Source: Balaenoptera acutorostrata (taxonomy: Eukaryota > Chordata > Mammalia > Artiodactyla > Balaenopteridae). Taken from it: 64,000 nt of DNA. The stretch lies in NCBI RefSeq assembly GCF_949987535.1, contig NC_080073.1, positions 90,807,344 to 90,871,343 of the forward strand. The letters are read 5' to 3'. Positions 33,311 through 45,496 of the stretch are shown one piece after another (positions within the stretch are counted from its first letter, which is position 1; every line of letters begins with the position of its first letter). A program made the translations under genes and the position numbers. A model generated the notes under the pieces. That model saw nothing but the letters and a program-made list of their open reading frames with translations, was not told the DNA's origin and made no database searches.

Positions 33311-34105
33311 CTATTTATTCTTAAATTAATTAAAATTAAATAAATAAAAACATTCAGTTGCTCAGTTCTATCAGCCACATTTCAATGTTGAATTGCCACT
33401 TTAGCTAGTGGCTACAAAATCACTGGAGGAATATCCTATCATACTCACAGATTCCACCTACATTCAAGGGGAGGGAATTATGTAAGGCATGTACAGCAGA
33501 GGGTGAGAATCTTGGGGACCATATTTCAAGTCTGCCTACCACATGTGGGAAAGGGGCAGCTGCCTGGAATTAGTCATCCTCGTCTTGACTAACATGCAAC
33601 AACTGGGAAAACAATGCATGCAGAGAAGGTGAGAAGAGGCTCATGCCTGTAGCTCAAATCCAGTTCCTTGCTGCTCCATTTCCCATTCAGCCACCTACTG
33701 AGAATTCGGTTTTTTTATCCTTCAATATGGATTTGAGAAGATCCTGTTGGAAGAATTATAGGTGGGGACCTATACCAATCTATGCCAGAACTCATGGTAA
33801 TACTTAAAGTATCTAATTTCATCTATACCTCACAAACGACTGTAGATGTCTCTCTTACAAAGGATGAGCAAAGAAAACACAGAACAAAAATTTCAGCAGC
33901 AAAAAAGAAAAAAAAAAAATCAAAGTGCCAAAGAGAGACAAATTCTCATCAACATAAAATGTAAATAAAAGAACTTTTTTTTTTTTCCAGTTTTGGACAC
34001 TTGTTCTTAACAACACACAAAAGGACACTGACTCCATTATGAGAAGACATGATAGCAGTAAAGACAACATGACAAGGAAAAACTGGTGAGGAAAGTCAGA
34101 AACTA
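33311..34105. other. Unassigned sequence with poly(A)/poly(T) runs
   Basis: No gene recognised. 33430-33560 ('caaggggagggaattatgtaag') resembles the end of a common old repeat also seen at 60105-60580. A-run at 33901-33919 and T-run at 33977-33988. Confidence 0.45.
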
Positions 34106-34107
34106 CC

Positions 34108-34612
34108 TAGGATGTTATCTCACAAAAAACTGTATGTGAATTTTTATAGTGGCTTTATTGATAATTGCCAAAATTTGGAAACAACCCAAAGGTACTCCAA
34201 CTGGTGAATCCATAAACAAATCATGGTACATTCATACAATGGAATACTATTCAGCCATAAAACGGAATAAACATGCAACAATATGGATGAATCTTAAATA
34301 TGTTATGCTAAGTGAAAGAAGCTAGACTGTAAGGGCTACATACTATATGATTCTATTTATATGACATTCTGGAAAAGGCAAAACTATCGGGACAGAAAAC
34401 AAATTTGTGGTTGCCAGGGCTTGCAATGAGAAGAGGGCTGGACTGCAAAGGGGCAAGCACGGCATTTTTGTGGGTGGTACAACTGTTTAGTATCTTGATT
34501 GTAGTCCCAGTTACAGTTTCCAAACAGAATGAATTTTAAAGTATGTAAATTTTTAAAAATGTTTAAATTGGATGCAGAAATAGGAGATTTAAGATTGCAT
34601 TAAAAATAAATT
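34108..34612 (+). mobile_element. Old L1 3' part, host of the long L1
   Basis: 'tgataattgccaaaatttgg', 'caatggaatactattcagcc', 'gacattctggaaaaggcaaa' and 'gtggttgccagggcttgcaa' are L1M ORF2-end/3' UTR landmarks. The long L1 begins immediately after it. Confidence 0.8.
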
Positions 34613-34616
34613 AATA

Positions 34617-35511
34617 AGGAGGAGGAACCAAGATGGCGGAGTAGAAGGACGTGCTCTCACTCCCTCTTGCGAGAACACTAGAATCACAACTAGCTGCTGG
34701 ACAGTCATCAACAGGAAGACACTGGAACTCACCAAAAAAGACACCCCACATACAAAGACAAAGGAGAAGCCACAATGAGACGGTAGGAGGGGCGCAATCA
34801 CAGTAAAATCAAATCCCATAACTGGTGGGTGGGTGACTCACAGACTGGCGAACACCTATACCACAGAAGTCCACCCACTGGAGTGAAGGTTCTGAGCCCC
34901 ACATCAGGCTTCCCAACCTGGGGGTCCGGCAAAGGGAGGAGGAATTCCTAGAGAATCAGACTTTGAAGCCTAGTGGAAATTGATTGCAGGACTTCGACAG
35001 GACTGGGGGAAACAGAGACCCCACTCTTGGAGGGTACACACAAAGTAGTGTGTGCATCGGGACCCAGGGGAAGGAGCAGTGATCCCGGGGGAGACTGAAC
35101 CAGACCTACCTGCTAGTGTTGGAAGGTCTCCTGCAGAGGCGGGGGATGGCTCTGTTTCAGCATGGGGACAAGGACACTGGCGGCAGAAGTTCTGGGAAGT
35201 ACTCCTTGGTGTGACCCCTCCCAGGGTCTGTCATTAGCCCCACCAAAGAGCCCAGGTAGGCTCCAGTGTTGGGTTGCCTCAGGCCAAACAACCAAGAGGG
35301 AGGGAACCCAGCCCCACCCATCAGCAGTCAAGTGGATTAAAGTTTTACTGAGCTCTGACCACCAGAGCAACATTCAGCTCTACCCACCAACAGTCCCTCC
35401 CATCAAGCCTCTTAGATAGCCTCATCCACCAGAGGGCAGACAGCAGAACCAAGAAGAACTACAATCCTGCAGCCATGGAACAAAAACCATATTCACAGAA
35501 AGAAAGACAAG
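34617..35511 (+). promoter_or_regulatory. L1 5' UTR / internal promoter with YY1-like site
   Basis: About 0.9 kb, GC-richer than its surroundings. The start 'gaggaggaaccaagatggcgg' places ccaagatggcgg at 34628-34639, about 12 bases from the element start. This matches the AAGATGGC core of YY1, which directs start-site choice in human L1 (family knowledge). L1 promoters are internal pol II promoters, and promoter activity here is inference. Confidence 0.7.
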
Positions 35512-36437
35512 ATGAAAAGGCAGAGGGCTATGTACCAGATGAAGGAACAAGATAAAATCCCAGAAAAACAACTAAATGAAGTGGAGATCGGCAACCTTCC
35601 AGAAAAACAATTCAGAATAATGATAGTGAAGATGATCCAGGACCTCGGAAAGAGAATGGAGGCAAAGATCGAGAAGATTCAAGAAATGTTTAACAAAGAC
35701 CTAGAAGAATTAAAGAACAAACAAACAGAGATGAACAGTACAACAACTGAAATGAAAAATACACTAGAAGGAATCAATAGCAGAATAACTGAGGCAAAAG
35801 AACGGATAAGTGACCTGGAAGACAGAATGGTGGAATTCACGGTTGCAGAACAGAATAAAGAAAAAAGAATGAAAAGAAATGAAGACAGCCTAAGAGACCT
35901 CTGGGACAACATGAAATGCAACAACATTCGCATGATAGGGGTCCCAGAAGGAGAAGAGAGAGAGAAAGGACCAGAGAAAATATTTGAAGAGATTATAGTC
36001 GAAAACTTCCCTAACATGGGAAAGGAAATAGCCACCCAAGTCCAGGAAGCCCAGTCCCACACAGGATACACCCAAGAGTCCCACACAGGATAAACCCAAG
36101 GGGAAACATGCCGAGACACATAGTAATCAAATTGGCAAAAATTAAAGACAAAGAAATATTATTGAAAGCAGCAAGGGAAAAACCACAAATAACATACAAG
36201 GCAACTCCCATAAGGTTAACAGCTGATTTCTCAGCAGAAACTCTACAAGCCAGAAAGGAGTGGCATGATATACTTAAAGTGATGAAAGGGAAGAGCCTAC
36301 AACCAAGATTATTCTACCCTGCCAGGATTTTATTCAGATTGGATGGAGAAATCAAAAGCTTTACAGACAAGCAAAAGCTAAGAGAATTCAGCACCACCAA
36401 ACCAGCTCTACAACAAACGCTAAAGGAACTTCTCTAA
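35512..36437 (+). pseudogene. L1 ORF1 (RNA-binding chaperone), frameshifted
   Basis: The start MKRQRAMYQM at 35512 is chosen because it opens the frame with family-like sequence; an ATG at 35475 is out of frame. Residues about 30-120 are Lys/Glu-rich with heptad-like spacing, the ORF1 coiled coil that makes trimers. Then comes the RRM-like part with IRMIGVPEGEEREKGPEKIF. The frame hits TAA at 36091-36093. The C-terminal domain continues in another frame (36108-36437; MPRHIVIKLAKI, then RLTADFSAETLQARKEWHDI), ending TAA. The frame change lies near 36053, beside a 24-bp tandem duplication (36053-36076 / 36077-36100). Confidence 0.92.
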
Positions 36438-36495
36438 GTGGGAAACACAAGAGAAGAAAAGGACCTACAAAAATAAACCCAAAACAATTAAGAAA

Positions 36496-39400
36496 ATGGT
36501 CATAGGAACATACATATCGATAATTACCTTAAACGTGAATGGATTAAACGCTCCAACCAAAAGACACAGGCATGCTGAATGGATACAAAAACAAGACCCA
36601 TATATATGCTGTCTACAAGAGACCCACTTCTGACCTAGGGACACATTCAGACTGACAGTGAGGGGATGGAAAAAGATATTCCATGCAAATGGAAATCAAA
36701 AGAAAGCTGCAGTAGCTATACTCATATCAGATAAAATAGACTTTAAAATAAAGAATGTTACAAGAGACAAGGAAGGCCACTACATAATGAGCAAGGGATC
36801 AATCCAAGAAGAAGATATAACAAATATAAATATATATGCACCCAACATAGGACCACCTCAATACATAAGGCAACTGCTAACAGCTATAAAAGAGGAAATC
36901 GACAGTAACACAATAATAGTGGGGGACTTTAACACCTCACTTACACCAATGCACAGATCATCCAAAATGAAAATAAATAAGGAAACAGAAGCTTTAAATG
37001 ACACAATAGACCAAATAGATTTAATTGATATTTATAGGACATTCCATCCGGAAACAGCAGTTTACACTTTCTTCTCAAGTGCACAAAGAACATTATCCAG
37101 GATAGATCACATCTTGGGTCACAAATCAAGCGTCAGTAAATTTAAGAAAATTGAAATCATATCAAGCATCTTTTCTGACCACAACGCTATGAGATTAGAA
37201 ATCAATTACAGGGAAAAAAACGTAAAAAACACAAACACATGGAGGCTAAACAATATGTTACTGAATAACCAAGAGATCACTGAAGAAATCAAAGAGGAAG
37301 TAATAAAATACCTAGAGACGAATGACAATGAAAACACGATGATCCAAAACCTATGGGATGCAGCAAAAGTAGTTCTAAGAGGGAAGTTTATAGCTATACA
37401 AGCCTACCTCAAGAAACAAGAAAAATCTCAAGTAAACAATGTAACCTTACACCAAAAGGAACTAGAGAAAGAAGAACAAACAAAACCCAAAGTTAGCAGA
37501 AGGAAAGAAATCATAAAGATCAGAGCAGAAATAAATGAAATAGAAACAAAGAAAACAATAGCAAAGATCAATAAAAGTAAAAGCTGGTTCTTTGAGAAGA
37601 TAAACAAAATTGATAAATCATTAGCTAGACTCATCAAGAAAAAGAGGGAGAGGACTCAAATCAATAAAATTAGAAATGAAAAAGGGGAAGTTACAACAGA
37701 CACCGCAGAAATACAAAGCATCCTAAGAGACTACTACAAGCAACTCTATGCCAATAAAATGGACAACCTGGAAGAAATGGACAAATTCTTAGAAAGGTAT
37801 AACCTTCCAAGACTGAACCAGGGAGAAACAGAAAATATGCACAGACCAAACACAGGTAATGAAATTGAAACTGTGATTAAAAATCTTCCAACAAACAAAA
37901 GTCCAGGACCAGAGGGCTTCCCAGGTGAATTCTATCCAACATTTAGAGAAGAGCTAACACCCATCCTTCTCAAACTCTTTCCAAAAAATTGCAGAGGAAG
38001 GAACACTCCCAAACTCATTCTATGAGGCCACCATCACCCTGATACCAAAACCAGACAAAGATACTACAAAAAAAGAAAATTACACACCAATATCACTGAT
38101 GAATATAGATGCAAAAATCCTCAACAAAATACTAGCACACAGAATCCAACAACACATTAAAAGGATCATACACCACGATCAAGTGGGATTTATCCCAGGG
38201 ATGCAAGGATTCTTCAATATACACAAACCAATCAATGTGATACACCATATTAACAAACTGAAGAATAAAAACCATATGATCATCTCAATAGATGCAGAAA
38301 AAGCTTTTGACAAAATTCAACACCCATTTATGATAAAAACTCTCCAGAAAGTGGGCATAGGGGGAACCTACCTCAACATAATAAAGGCCATATGCGGCAA
38401 ACCCACAGCAAACATCATTCTCATTGGTGAAAAACTGAAAGCATTTCCTCTAAGATCAGAAACGAGATAAGGATGTCCACTGTCACCACTATTATTCAAC
38501 ATAGTTTTGGAAGCCCTAGCCACGGCAATCAGAGAAGAAAAAGAAGTAAAAGGAATACAAGATGGAAAAGAAGAAGTAAAACTGTTACTGTTTGCAGATG
38601 ACGTGATACTACATAGAAAATCCTAAAAATGTCACCAGAAAACTACCAGAGCTAATCAATGAATTTGGTAAAGTTGCAGGATACAAAATTAATGCACAGA
38701 AATCTCTTGCATTCCTATACACTAATGATGAAAAATCTGAAAGAGAAATTATGGAAACACTCCCATTTACCATTGCAACAAAAAGAATAAAATACCTAGG
38801 AATAAACCTACCTAGGGAGACAAAGGACCTGTATGCAGAAAACTATAAGACACTGATGAAAGAAATGAAAGATGATACAAACAGATGGAGAGATACACCA
38901 TGTTCTTGGATTGGAAGAATCAATATTGTGAAAATGACTATACTACCCAAAGCAATCTACAGATTCAATGCAATCCCTATCAAATTACCAATGGCATTTT
39001 TTACAGAACTAGAACAAATCATCTTAAAATTTGTATGGAGACACAAAAGACTCCGAATGGCCAAAGCAGTCTTGAGGGATAAAAACGGAGATGGAGGAAT
39101 CAGACTCCCTGACTTCAGACTATACTGCAAAGCTACAGTAATCAAGACAATATGGTACTGGCACAAAAACAGAAACATAGATCAATGGAACAAGATAGAA
39201 AGCCCAGAGATAAACCCACGCACCTATGGGCAACTAATATATGACAAAGGAGGCAGATATACAATGGAGAAAAGACAGCCTCTTCAATAAGTGGTGCTGG
39301 CAAAACTGGACAGCTACATGTAAAAGAATGAAATTAGAACACTCCCAAACACCGTACACAAAAATAAACTCAAAATGGATTCGAGGGCTTCCCTGGTGGC

Positions 39401-40619
39401 GCAGTGGTTGAGAATCTGCCTGCCAATGCAGGGGACACGGGTTCGAGCCCTGGTCTGGGAAGATCCCACATGCCGCGGAGCAACTAGGCCCGTGAGCCAC
39501 AACTACTGAGCCTGCGCGTCTGGAGCTTGTGCTCCGCAACAAGAGAGGCCGCGACAGTGAGGGGCCCGCGCACTGCGATGAAGAGTGGCCCCCACTCGCC
39601 GCAACTAGAGAAAGCCCTCACACAGAAACGAAGACCCAACACAGCCTAAATAAATAAATAGCATTCCCTTTAAAAAAAAGAATAAAAAAAAAATGGATTC
39701 GAGATCTAAATGTAAGACCGGACACTATAAAACTCTTAGAGGAAAACATAGGAAGAACACTCTTTGACGTAAATCACAGCAAGATCTTTTTTGACCCACC
39801 TCCTAGAGTAATGGAAATAAAAACAAAAATAAACAAATGGGACCTAATGAAACTTGAAAGCTTTTGCACAGCAAATGAAACCATAAACAAGACGAAAAGA
39901 CAACCCTCAGAATGGGAGAAAATATTTGCAAACGAATCAAAGGACAAAGGATTAATCTCCAAAATATATAAATAGCCCATGCAGCTCAATATTAAAGAAA
40001 CAAACAACCGAATCCAAAAATGGGCAGAAGACCTAAATAGACATTTCTCCAAAGAAAACATACAGATGGCCCAGAAGCACATGAAAAGCTGCTCAACATC
40101 ACTAATTATTAGAGAAATGCAAATCAAAACTACAACCTCACACCAGTTAGAATGGGCATCATCAGAAAATCTACAAACAACAAACGCTGGAGAGGGTGCG
40201 GAGAAAAGGGAACCCTCTTGCACTGTTGGTGGGAATGTAAATTGATACAGCCACTATGGAGAACAGTATGGAGGTTCCTTAAAAAACTAAAAATAGAATT
40301 ACCATATGATCCAGCAATCCCACTACTGGGCATATACCCTGAGAAAACCATAATTCAAAAAGAGTCATGTACCACAATGTTCATTGCAGTACTATTTACA
40401 ATAGCCAGGTCATGGAAGCAACCTAAATGCCCATCGACAGACGAATGGATAAAGAAGTTGTGGTACATATATACAATGGAATATTAGTCAGCCATAAAAA
40501 GGAACGAAATTGAGTCATTTGTTGAGACGTGGACGGATCTAGAGACTGTCATACAGAGTGAAGTAAGCCACACAGAGAAAAACAAATTTCGTATATTAAC
40601 GCATGTATGTGGAACCTAG
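36496..40619 (+). pseudogene. L1 ORF2 (endonuclease + reverse transcriptase), multiply disabled
   Basis: The ATG at 36496 opens the AP-like endonuclease domain. The active-site segment QETH (36616-36627) is followed at once by TGA (36631). Downstream GDFN (36922-36933) and SDHN (37174-37185) motifs are intact. RT motifs include [12 protein letters not shown] (38287-38322) and FADD (38591-38602). The C-terminal Cys region ([17 protein letters not shown]) lies near 40190-40240. Lesions: TGA 36631; +1 shift near 37978; TAA 38468; 2-nt loss near 38612; shift near 39262; SINE 39386-39689; TAG 39973; roughly 10-nt loss near 40130; TAG 40485. The expected terminal stop is TAG 40617-40619. Confidence 0.93.
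39386..39689 (+). mobile_element. CHR-type SINE inside L1 ORF2, perfect 14-bp TSD
   Basis: A GC-rich, CpG-rich copy with an intact pol III promoter: A box tggcgcagtgg (39397-39407) and B box ggttcgagccc (39440-39450). The tail is A-rich from about 39648. The duplication aaaatggattcgag lies at 39372-39385 and 39690-39703. Low CpG decay and insertion into the long L1 make it one of the youngest events in the window. Minus frames of up to 102 codons across it are SINE sequence only. Confidence 0.96.
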
Positions 40620-40835
40620 AAAAATGGTACAGATGAGCTGGTTTGCAGGGCAGAAGTTGAGACACAGATGTAGAGAACAAACATATGGACACCAAGGGGG
40701 GGAAAACCGCGGTGGGGTGGGGATGGTGGTGTGCTGAATTGGGCGATTGGGATTGACATGTATATACTGATGTGTGTAAAATTGATAACTAATAAGAACC
40801 CGCAGAATAAAAAAACAAACAAAGAAACAAAACAA
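40620..40835 (+). other. L1 3' UTR and poly(A) tail
   Basis: Starts 'aaaatggtacagatgagctg', contains a G-rich patch 'aaggggggg' near 40694-40702 and ends with AATAAA (40806-40811) in an A-rich tail. The G-rich tract in the 3' UTR is a common L1 feature. Confidence 0.85.
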
Positions 40836-41465
40836 CTAATACTAAACTTTCTTTGGGTTATTTGTATGGAAATATGTTAATATAAATGTTTCAGACACTA
40901 CATGAAATTTCTAAGAATCTTATATGTTCTGGTGTAATGTTATAAGTCATAATTCTAGTTATATTTTGAAATGTGTATCTCAGAAATAACTAAATTTCCT
41001 TGTCAATTGCATGATTATGAACTTTCATCAAATCTTTAACCGTGGTCATTTATAAGTCTTTTGTCATTTACAGACAGTTTTGGGTGTACTCTGATGCTTT
41101 TGCAAATATGTTCCTATAAGAGGGTTTCATCTTCAAGGAATTCATGGAAAAGACTCTGACAAGTACAGGTTTCTGGTAACTGACTGTACTGCTGAACTGA
41201 ATGAATAAGCATTTTCAGAGCTCTAATGGAAAACTGATGAACTCATAAAAGTGCTAACAAAAGATCAAGATGAAAAAAAATTAATTACATGGGACTGAGT
41301 GAACTGATGAGTATGATTATAATTTTTGTGACTTTCTGTTTGAATAAAATAAATTAATTTATTAATAAGGACAGACTTAAGAAATAAAACCATAACAAAT
41401 AACAGCAACATGCTAGCAGAAAGAAAAAGCATTTCATAGAGAGCCATTTCTAGAATAAGCAGAAT
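40836..41465. other. Unassigned AT-rich sequence
   Basis: No gene or repeat recognised. Confidence 0.5.
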
Positions 41466-41770
41466 TCAAAGAGAAAAATAGAGATAATATGGCTATATAC
41501 CTAGAAAGCCCAAAAGAACTAACTAAAAAGCTACAGGATTAATAAGTAATAAGAAAGTTCAATCAAATGTCTGGATAAATATAGCAAAATCAATAGCTTG
41601 CCCATCTGTAAGTGATAGAAAACATAACCAAAAAAGAGAATCCATTCACAAGAAGAGTAAGCTAAAAATAAAATCCTAATAAGAAACGTACAGAATAAAG
41701 AATAAAAAATGAAGGTTTATAGAGTTATGTATCATATAGAGAGAATATATGTTTATAAACATATATGGTA
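41466..41770 (+). mobile_element. Old L1 ORF2 fragment
   Basis: 'tatacctagaaagcccaaaa' and 'ctacaggattaataagtaataagaaagttc', then 'gagaatccattcacaagaagag', are landmarks of the region just after the RT FADD motif (compare 38606-38760). It is highly decayed. Confidence 0.65.
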
Positions 41771-41861
41771 AAGAAGGACTAACACACCAATGGAGGAAGG
41801 ACGGTCTCTTTTCCAGTAATCCCTGAAGTATAGTCCCAGACCAGCAGCAGCAGCAACATCT

Positions 41862-42003
41862 TCGAACTTGAAAGAAATTCAAGTACTTGAGCTCTACTCC
41901 AGACCCACTGAATCATAAACTCTGGGGACGTGGCCCAGCAATCTGTGTTAAATAAGCCCTCCAGGGGACTGTGACATTGCTTAAAGTTTGAGAACCAAGA
42001 TGC
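41862..42003 (-). mobile_element. MER5-type hAT-Charlie element, minus strand
   Basis: 'ccagacccactgaatcataaactctggggacg', 'ggcccagcaatctgtgttaaataagccctccagg' and the terminal 'ttaaagtttgagaacca' are MER5 in inverse orientation. Confidence 0.83.
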
Positions 42004-42114
42004 TGATGTTGTTTGGTTTGGGATCACACCTGGAGAATTGCTAGTCTATTTAATGAATAGTGATGGGACAAAGACTTAGCAACTATCGGGAAGGACACCA
42101 TATTAAATCCTCGT

Positions 42115-42180
42115 TTTTTATATACATATAATTTATACTTAAGGATATATATGTATATATACACATATATATATTTTATC
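42115..42180. repeat. (TA)n-rich tract
   Basis: Imperfect TA/TACA repeats (for example 'ggatatatatgtatatatac'). It is AT-rich simple sequence. Confidence 0.85.
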
Positions 42181-43465
42181 CTGACATAAGTTCCAGATGG
42201 AGAAAGAGTAGTTAAGGAAGATGCCTGGATAACTTCCCCAGTCCTCAGAGAGCTGGTGATCCCTTGCCAAGGAAGCCCCCAAACCCATCCAGCCAAGTCA
42301 CCTGTGGATGTTCTCCCACCTGCTAAGTTGCTCAGGTGTTGCAGGAACCAACAATAAGTAATTTTATAATCTGTTTCTTTAAGCCTTATGGGAACTTATT
42401 TAGCAACCCTCCTCCCTTTATAACATATAAATCAATAATTTGACTTTTAAATAGTCGAGCTTCAAATATGTCTTCAGACCTACATATATATGAATTCAGG
42501 GGGCTTTGTATAGCCCATATAAGATATATAGGTCACAGAGAAACGTATAAATAACAGAAAGACCAGTATTATGATATAGCATCTTGGTTTTACACTAAAA
42601 TACTGTAAAAGCTGAAAGAATTTAGTTTCTTTGATGGGGTTAAAAAAAAAAAAAAACCCATAACATAAAATACATAGAACTGCTTACACTCTTACCTCAC
42701 ATTCCCATTCTAAGTATTCTGGAGCCTTCGGCAAACATCTTCATGTTGATGCATAAGGAAATTACTTACAAAAATACCAATATAATAAAATATCCCAGAG
42801 TGCTTCTCTGTGTGTGATGTGGAAGACATGGAATTTATTTATAAAAATAAAAAATAATAATCTTTATTTAATAATAAAATATTTAACATTTTAATAATAA
42901 GATATTTGATAATAATAACTACTAAAGTCACAACCTCTGAGAAAAATAAAACAACTATCTTGGTGAACTAAACACTGGAAAGCAATGGCAAGAACACGGC
43001 AGACAACCCTGCTCATAACAGTCAGAGGGGCCTGAAACTGAGGAAGACAAGAGGCACACAGATGTAAAACACGGTAAGACAGAAAATGAGGGAAGGGTAG
43101 GAATAGAGAGAGGATAATCAGTATCTCAATTTTGTGCTGTAATTGAGAAATGGACAGTCAGGGCAAACCTTTTAATTGACTGCGAGGAATTCTCTCACTA
43201 AATATCACTCCAGGATACAGGCAGCAAATAGCAGGGATTATTGCACAGAATAGGAACCGAAGTCCAGGGAATCAGGGATGACTTCTAAAACCAGAGAGGT
43301 AAGAAAAGTCAGAGGAGGTCAAGGGCAAAAAGTCTCGAAATCCAGCAAGGATATGAAGGAATTTGCTGATAAAAAGGAGAATGAAGTTTAAATTAATTTC
43401 AAAACACCAAGCAGAGAGAGACAGCAATAAACCTGACCCCAGGACATACATTTTTGCTCCCTGCA
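42181..43465. other. Unassigned sequence
   Basis: No gene recognised. An A-run lies at 42641-42656 and AT-rich (TAA)n-like sequence at 42840-42920. A minus-strand donor-like GAG|GTAAGA ends at 42696 but is not tied to a recognisable exon. Confidence 0.45.
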
Positions 43466-43469
43466 TAAA

Positions 43470-43600
43470 TCTTTGACTCGCAGGCTCTTCACCTATGAAA
43501 GCAGGAATAATAATTACCAAAAAAAGTTGTTTTGAAGATTAAATGGCATAAAAACTGTTCAAGCACCTTGTATGTAACAGGCAGGAAATATTATTTATTG
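43470..43600 (+). repeat. MIR SINE 3' part
   Basis: 'ggaataataattaccaaaaaaagttgttttgaagattaaatggca' spans the MIR core, then 'gcaccttgtatgtaacaggc'. The family assignment is moderate. Confidence 0.65.
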
Positions 43601-45135
43601 AGAGCTTTTTTAAGCATATATGAGCCATTTTAAACCCATGAGGTGTATTCTGTTCATCTTAACCAGGGAGTACCAATACTTTAAAACCATATGGAGATTC
43701 TTACTGCACCTTCCTCCCACTTCCAAAGTGTTATCTGCCCCTTTTAGGGAGCCTGGCTTTGTCAGTGGTACTAGTGGCTTTCTGGGTCTACAAAAATGGG
43801 AGCAGAGCCCACCTGAACGTGTCTTAAGACTGTGTAGATACTTCTCTGTCCTCTTAGTACTGAAACAATCTCTGATGGGAGAGATGTATTTTAAAACATA
43901 GAGTTGTTATGGTTGGCTTTAAAGATCTATTGACGTATTCAACAATTGAAGGAGTGCCGGATAACAGTGCAAAGCTGCTTGCTATATGTAGGAATGAGGG
44001 CAGGGTAGCTTAGCATAGAAATGGCTGCTGGAGATCAAAGTCTGCAGGGGAACAGGGAGAAGCTTATTAGATAACAGGTAAGAAGGGCATTCAATCTTGC
44101 TGTTCTCAGTTACTAAAGTCTAGTTCCCCACTCCTTTCCACCAGCAAAATTTTACTTAGAACCTATATGTATGAGACAGTACATGGGATATGGACAACAA
44201 CATAAAATATTATTAAATATATGACAGTCTTGAGTAGAGAGAAATTATTTCTGTTTGGAGAAATCACCTCAAATTCCAAAATCAACGTGGCAATTTTGAA
44301 CTCGGCCTGAGGAAGGAAGGAAACCAGGTCAGCAAAGATCCATCATCTTGGTGGGAAAGCTTGAAACACATGTGGAAAAGTATAAGTAGGTGAGCTTGAC
44401 AGAAGCAGCAGGAAGTGAGGTGGTTAGGCCTATGGCTGGAAATAGAGACCACAAGTGGCCTAAATTTCCAGGCTAAGGAGCTAGGATTATAACCATACTA
44501 AGCCAAATACAGACACTTCAAACATTCAAGGGCTGAGTCAACACAGGGTAAGTATGACATTCTGCTTCTAAGAGAAGGAAGGCTCAATTAAGAGTGACCC
44601 CAATGCACACATTTAAAATGAGAGCCAAGCCATGAGTCATGCGTGGATGAGTAACGGTGAGGAATGCACACAGAACCAATTTAGGGTCGCAAACAGGTTC
44701 TCTTGAGTCCACACTGAACTCCCACTAAGGAAGCAGAGTCAGGGCCAGCCAGAGTAATACACAGTGAGTCACTAGTAAATCTATGACACAGGTCTTTGCT
44801 CCAGGGCAGTGAGCTCAGGCAAGCCTGTATAATGGCCAGATCGATACATCTCAGTCCTGGTCAGCCCGGGAGGACACCTGAAGATTCTGTGATGGTGGGA
44901 ACAGGACAGAAATTTTAGACAAAGAAAGATCTGAAAACTCCCAGGATAGTTTCACTATATTTAACTAAAAATTCCCTAAATTGGTCAGGTCTTAGACTGC
45001 ACAGGTGTCTATATGGCATGCACAAATCTGTCAGGGTCAGAATCACTATGGCCATCGAACAAGGGAGGCATTTTCATATCCCTGAGTCCTAACTGCTGTT
45101 ACAAATATATTTTTTGGTGAAGTGTTGCGTATTTT
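43601..45135. other. Unassigned sequence
   Basis: About 1.5 kb with no recognisable gene or repeat, including a 93-codon plus frame (43620-43901) without recognisable similarity. Composition is ordinary. Confidence 0.45.
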
Positions 45136-45139
45136 GTAC

Positions 45140-45372
45140 CACTGGCTGCAGGAAGGCTTCCCTAACCACACTAGTCTTCCCTGTCACAGCATTAATCAGA
45201 TCACAATATAAATGTTTGTCTACTCTTCTATATTCACAGCAGTCCACACTATCTCCCCTCCACTCCCATTAGAAAGTCAGCTATATGAGGCCAGAATTAT
45301 AACAGTCACAGCTATGTCTTCCCATACCTAGCACATACAATACACTAAATAAATGTGTTGAATGAATAAGTG
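45140..45372 (+). repeat. L2 LINE 3' end
   Basis: 'ggaaggcttccctaaccaca', 'cattagaaagtcagctatatgaggcc', 'cccatacctagcacatacaa' and 'taaataaatgtgttgaatgaataag' are the classic L2 3' terminus. Confidence 0.85.
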
Positions 45373-45463
45373 TATTGACTTTTAGCTGGTTCTGGCTAGC
45401 ACATACATTTATAATATATAGAAGACTGATTTGTAAAAAGATTGATAGTAAAGAGGTAAGAGG

Positions 45464-45496
45464 AATACACACAGGTGTGTATGTGTGTGTGTGTTA
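45464..45496 (+). repeat. (GT)n microsatellite
   Basis: A short CA run (45467-45473) flows into 'ggtgtgtatgtgtgtgtgtg' (45475-45494). Confidence 0.85.

Larger units (their letters stand above)
34617..40835 (+). mobile_element. Nearly full-length L1 retrotransposon (inactive)
   Basis: This is a complete LINE-1 layout: 5' UTR (34617-35511), ORF1 (35512-36437), short inter-ORF spacer, ORF2 (36496-40619), and 3' UTR with AATAAA at 40806-40811 and an A-rich tail. L1s copy themselves by target-primed reverse transcription using ORF2 endonuclease and RT, with ORF1 as RNA-binding chaperone. Both ORFs are broken by stops, frameshifts and a SINE, so it cannot move. Flanking duplications were not convincing: aattaata-like sequence before 34616 and actaata at about 40834-40840 is at best a decayed match. 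It is the least diverged L1 in the window. Confidence 0.95.

Noticed and set aside
39314..39542. Minus-strand frames across the SINE in L1 ORF2
   Set aside because: Antisense of SINE and L1 sequence, not genes.
42691..42697. Strong minus-strand donor GAG|GTAAGA
   Set aside because: The accompanying frame ends at the donor with a stop and the peptide is not recognised. A chance match is likely.
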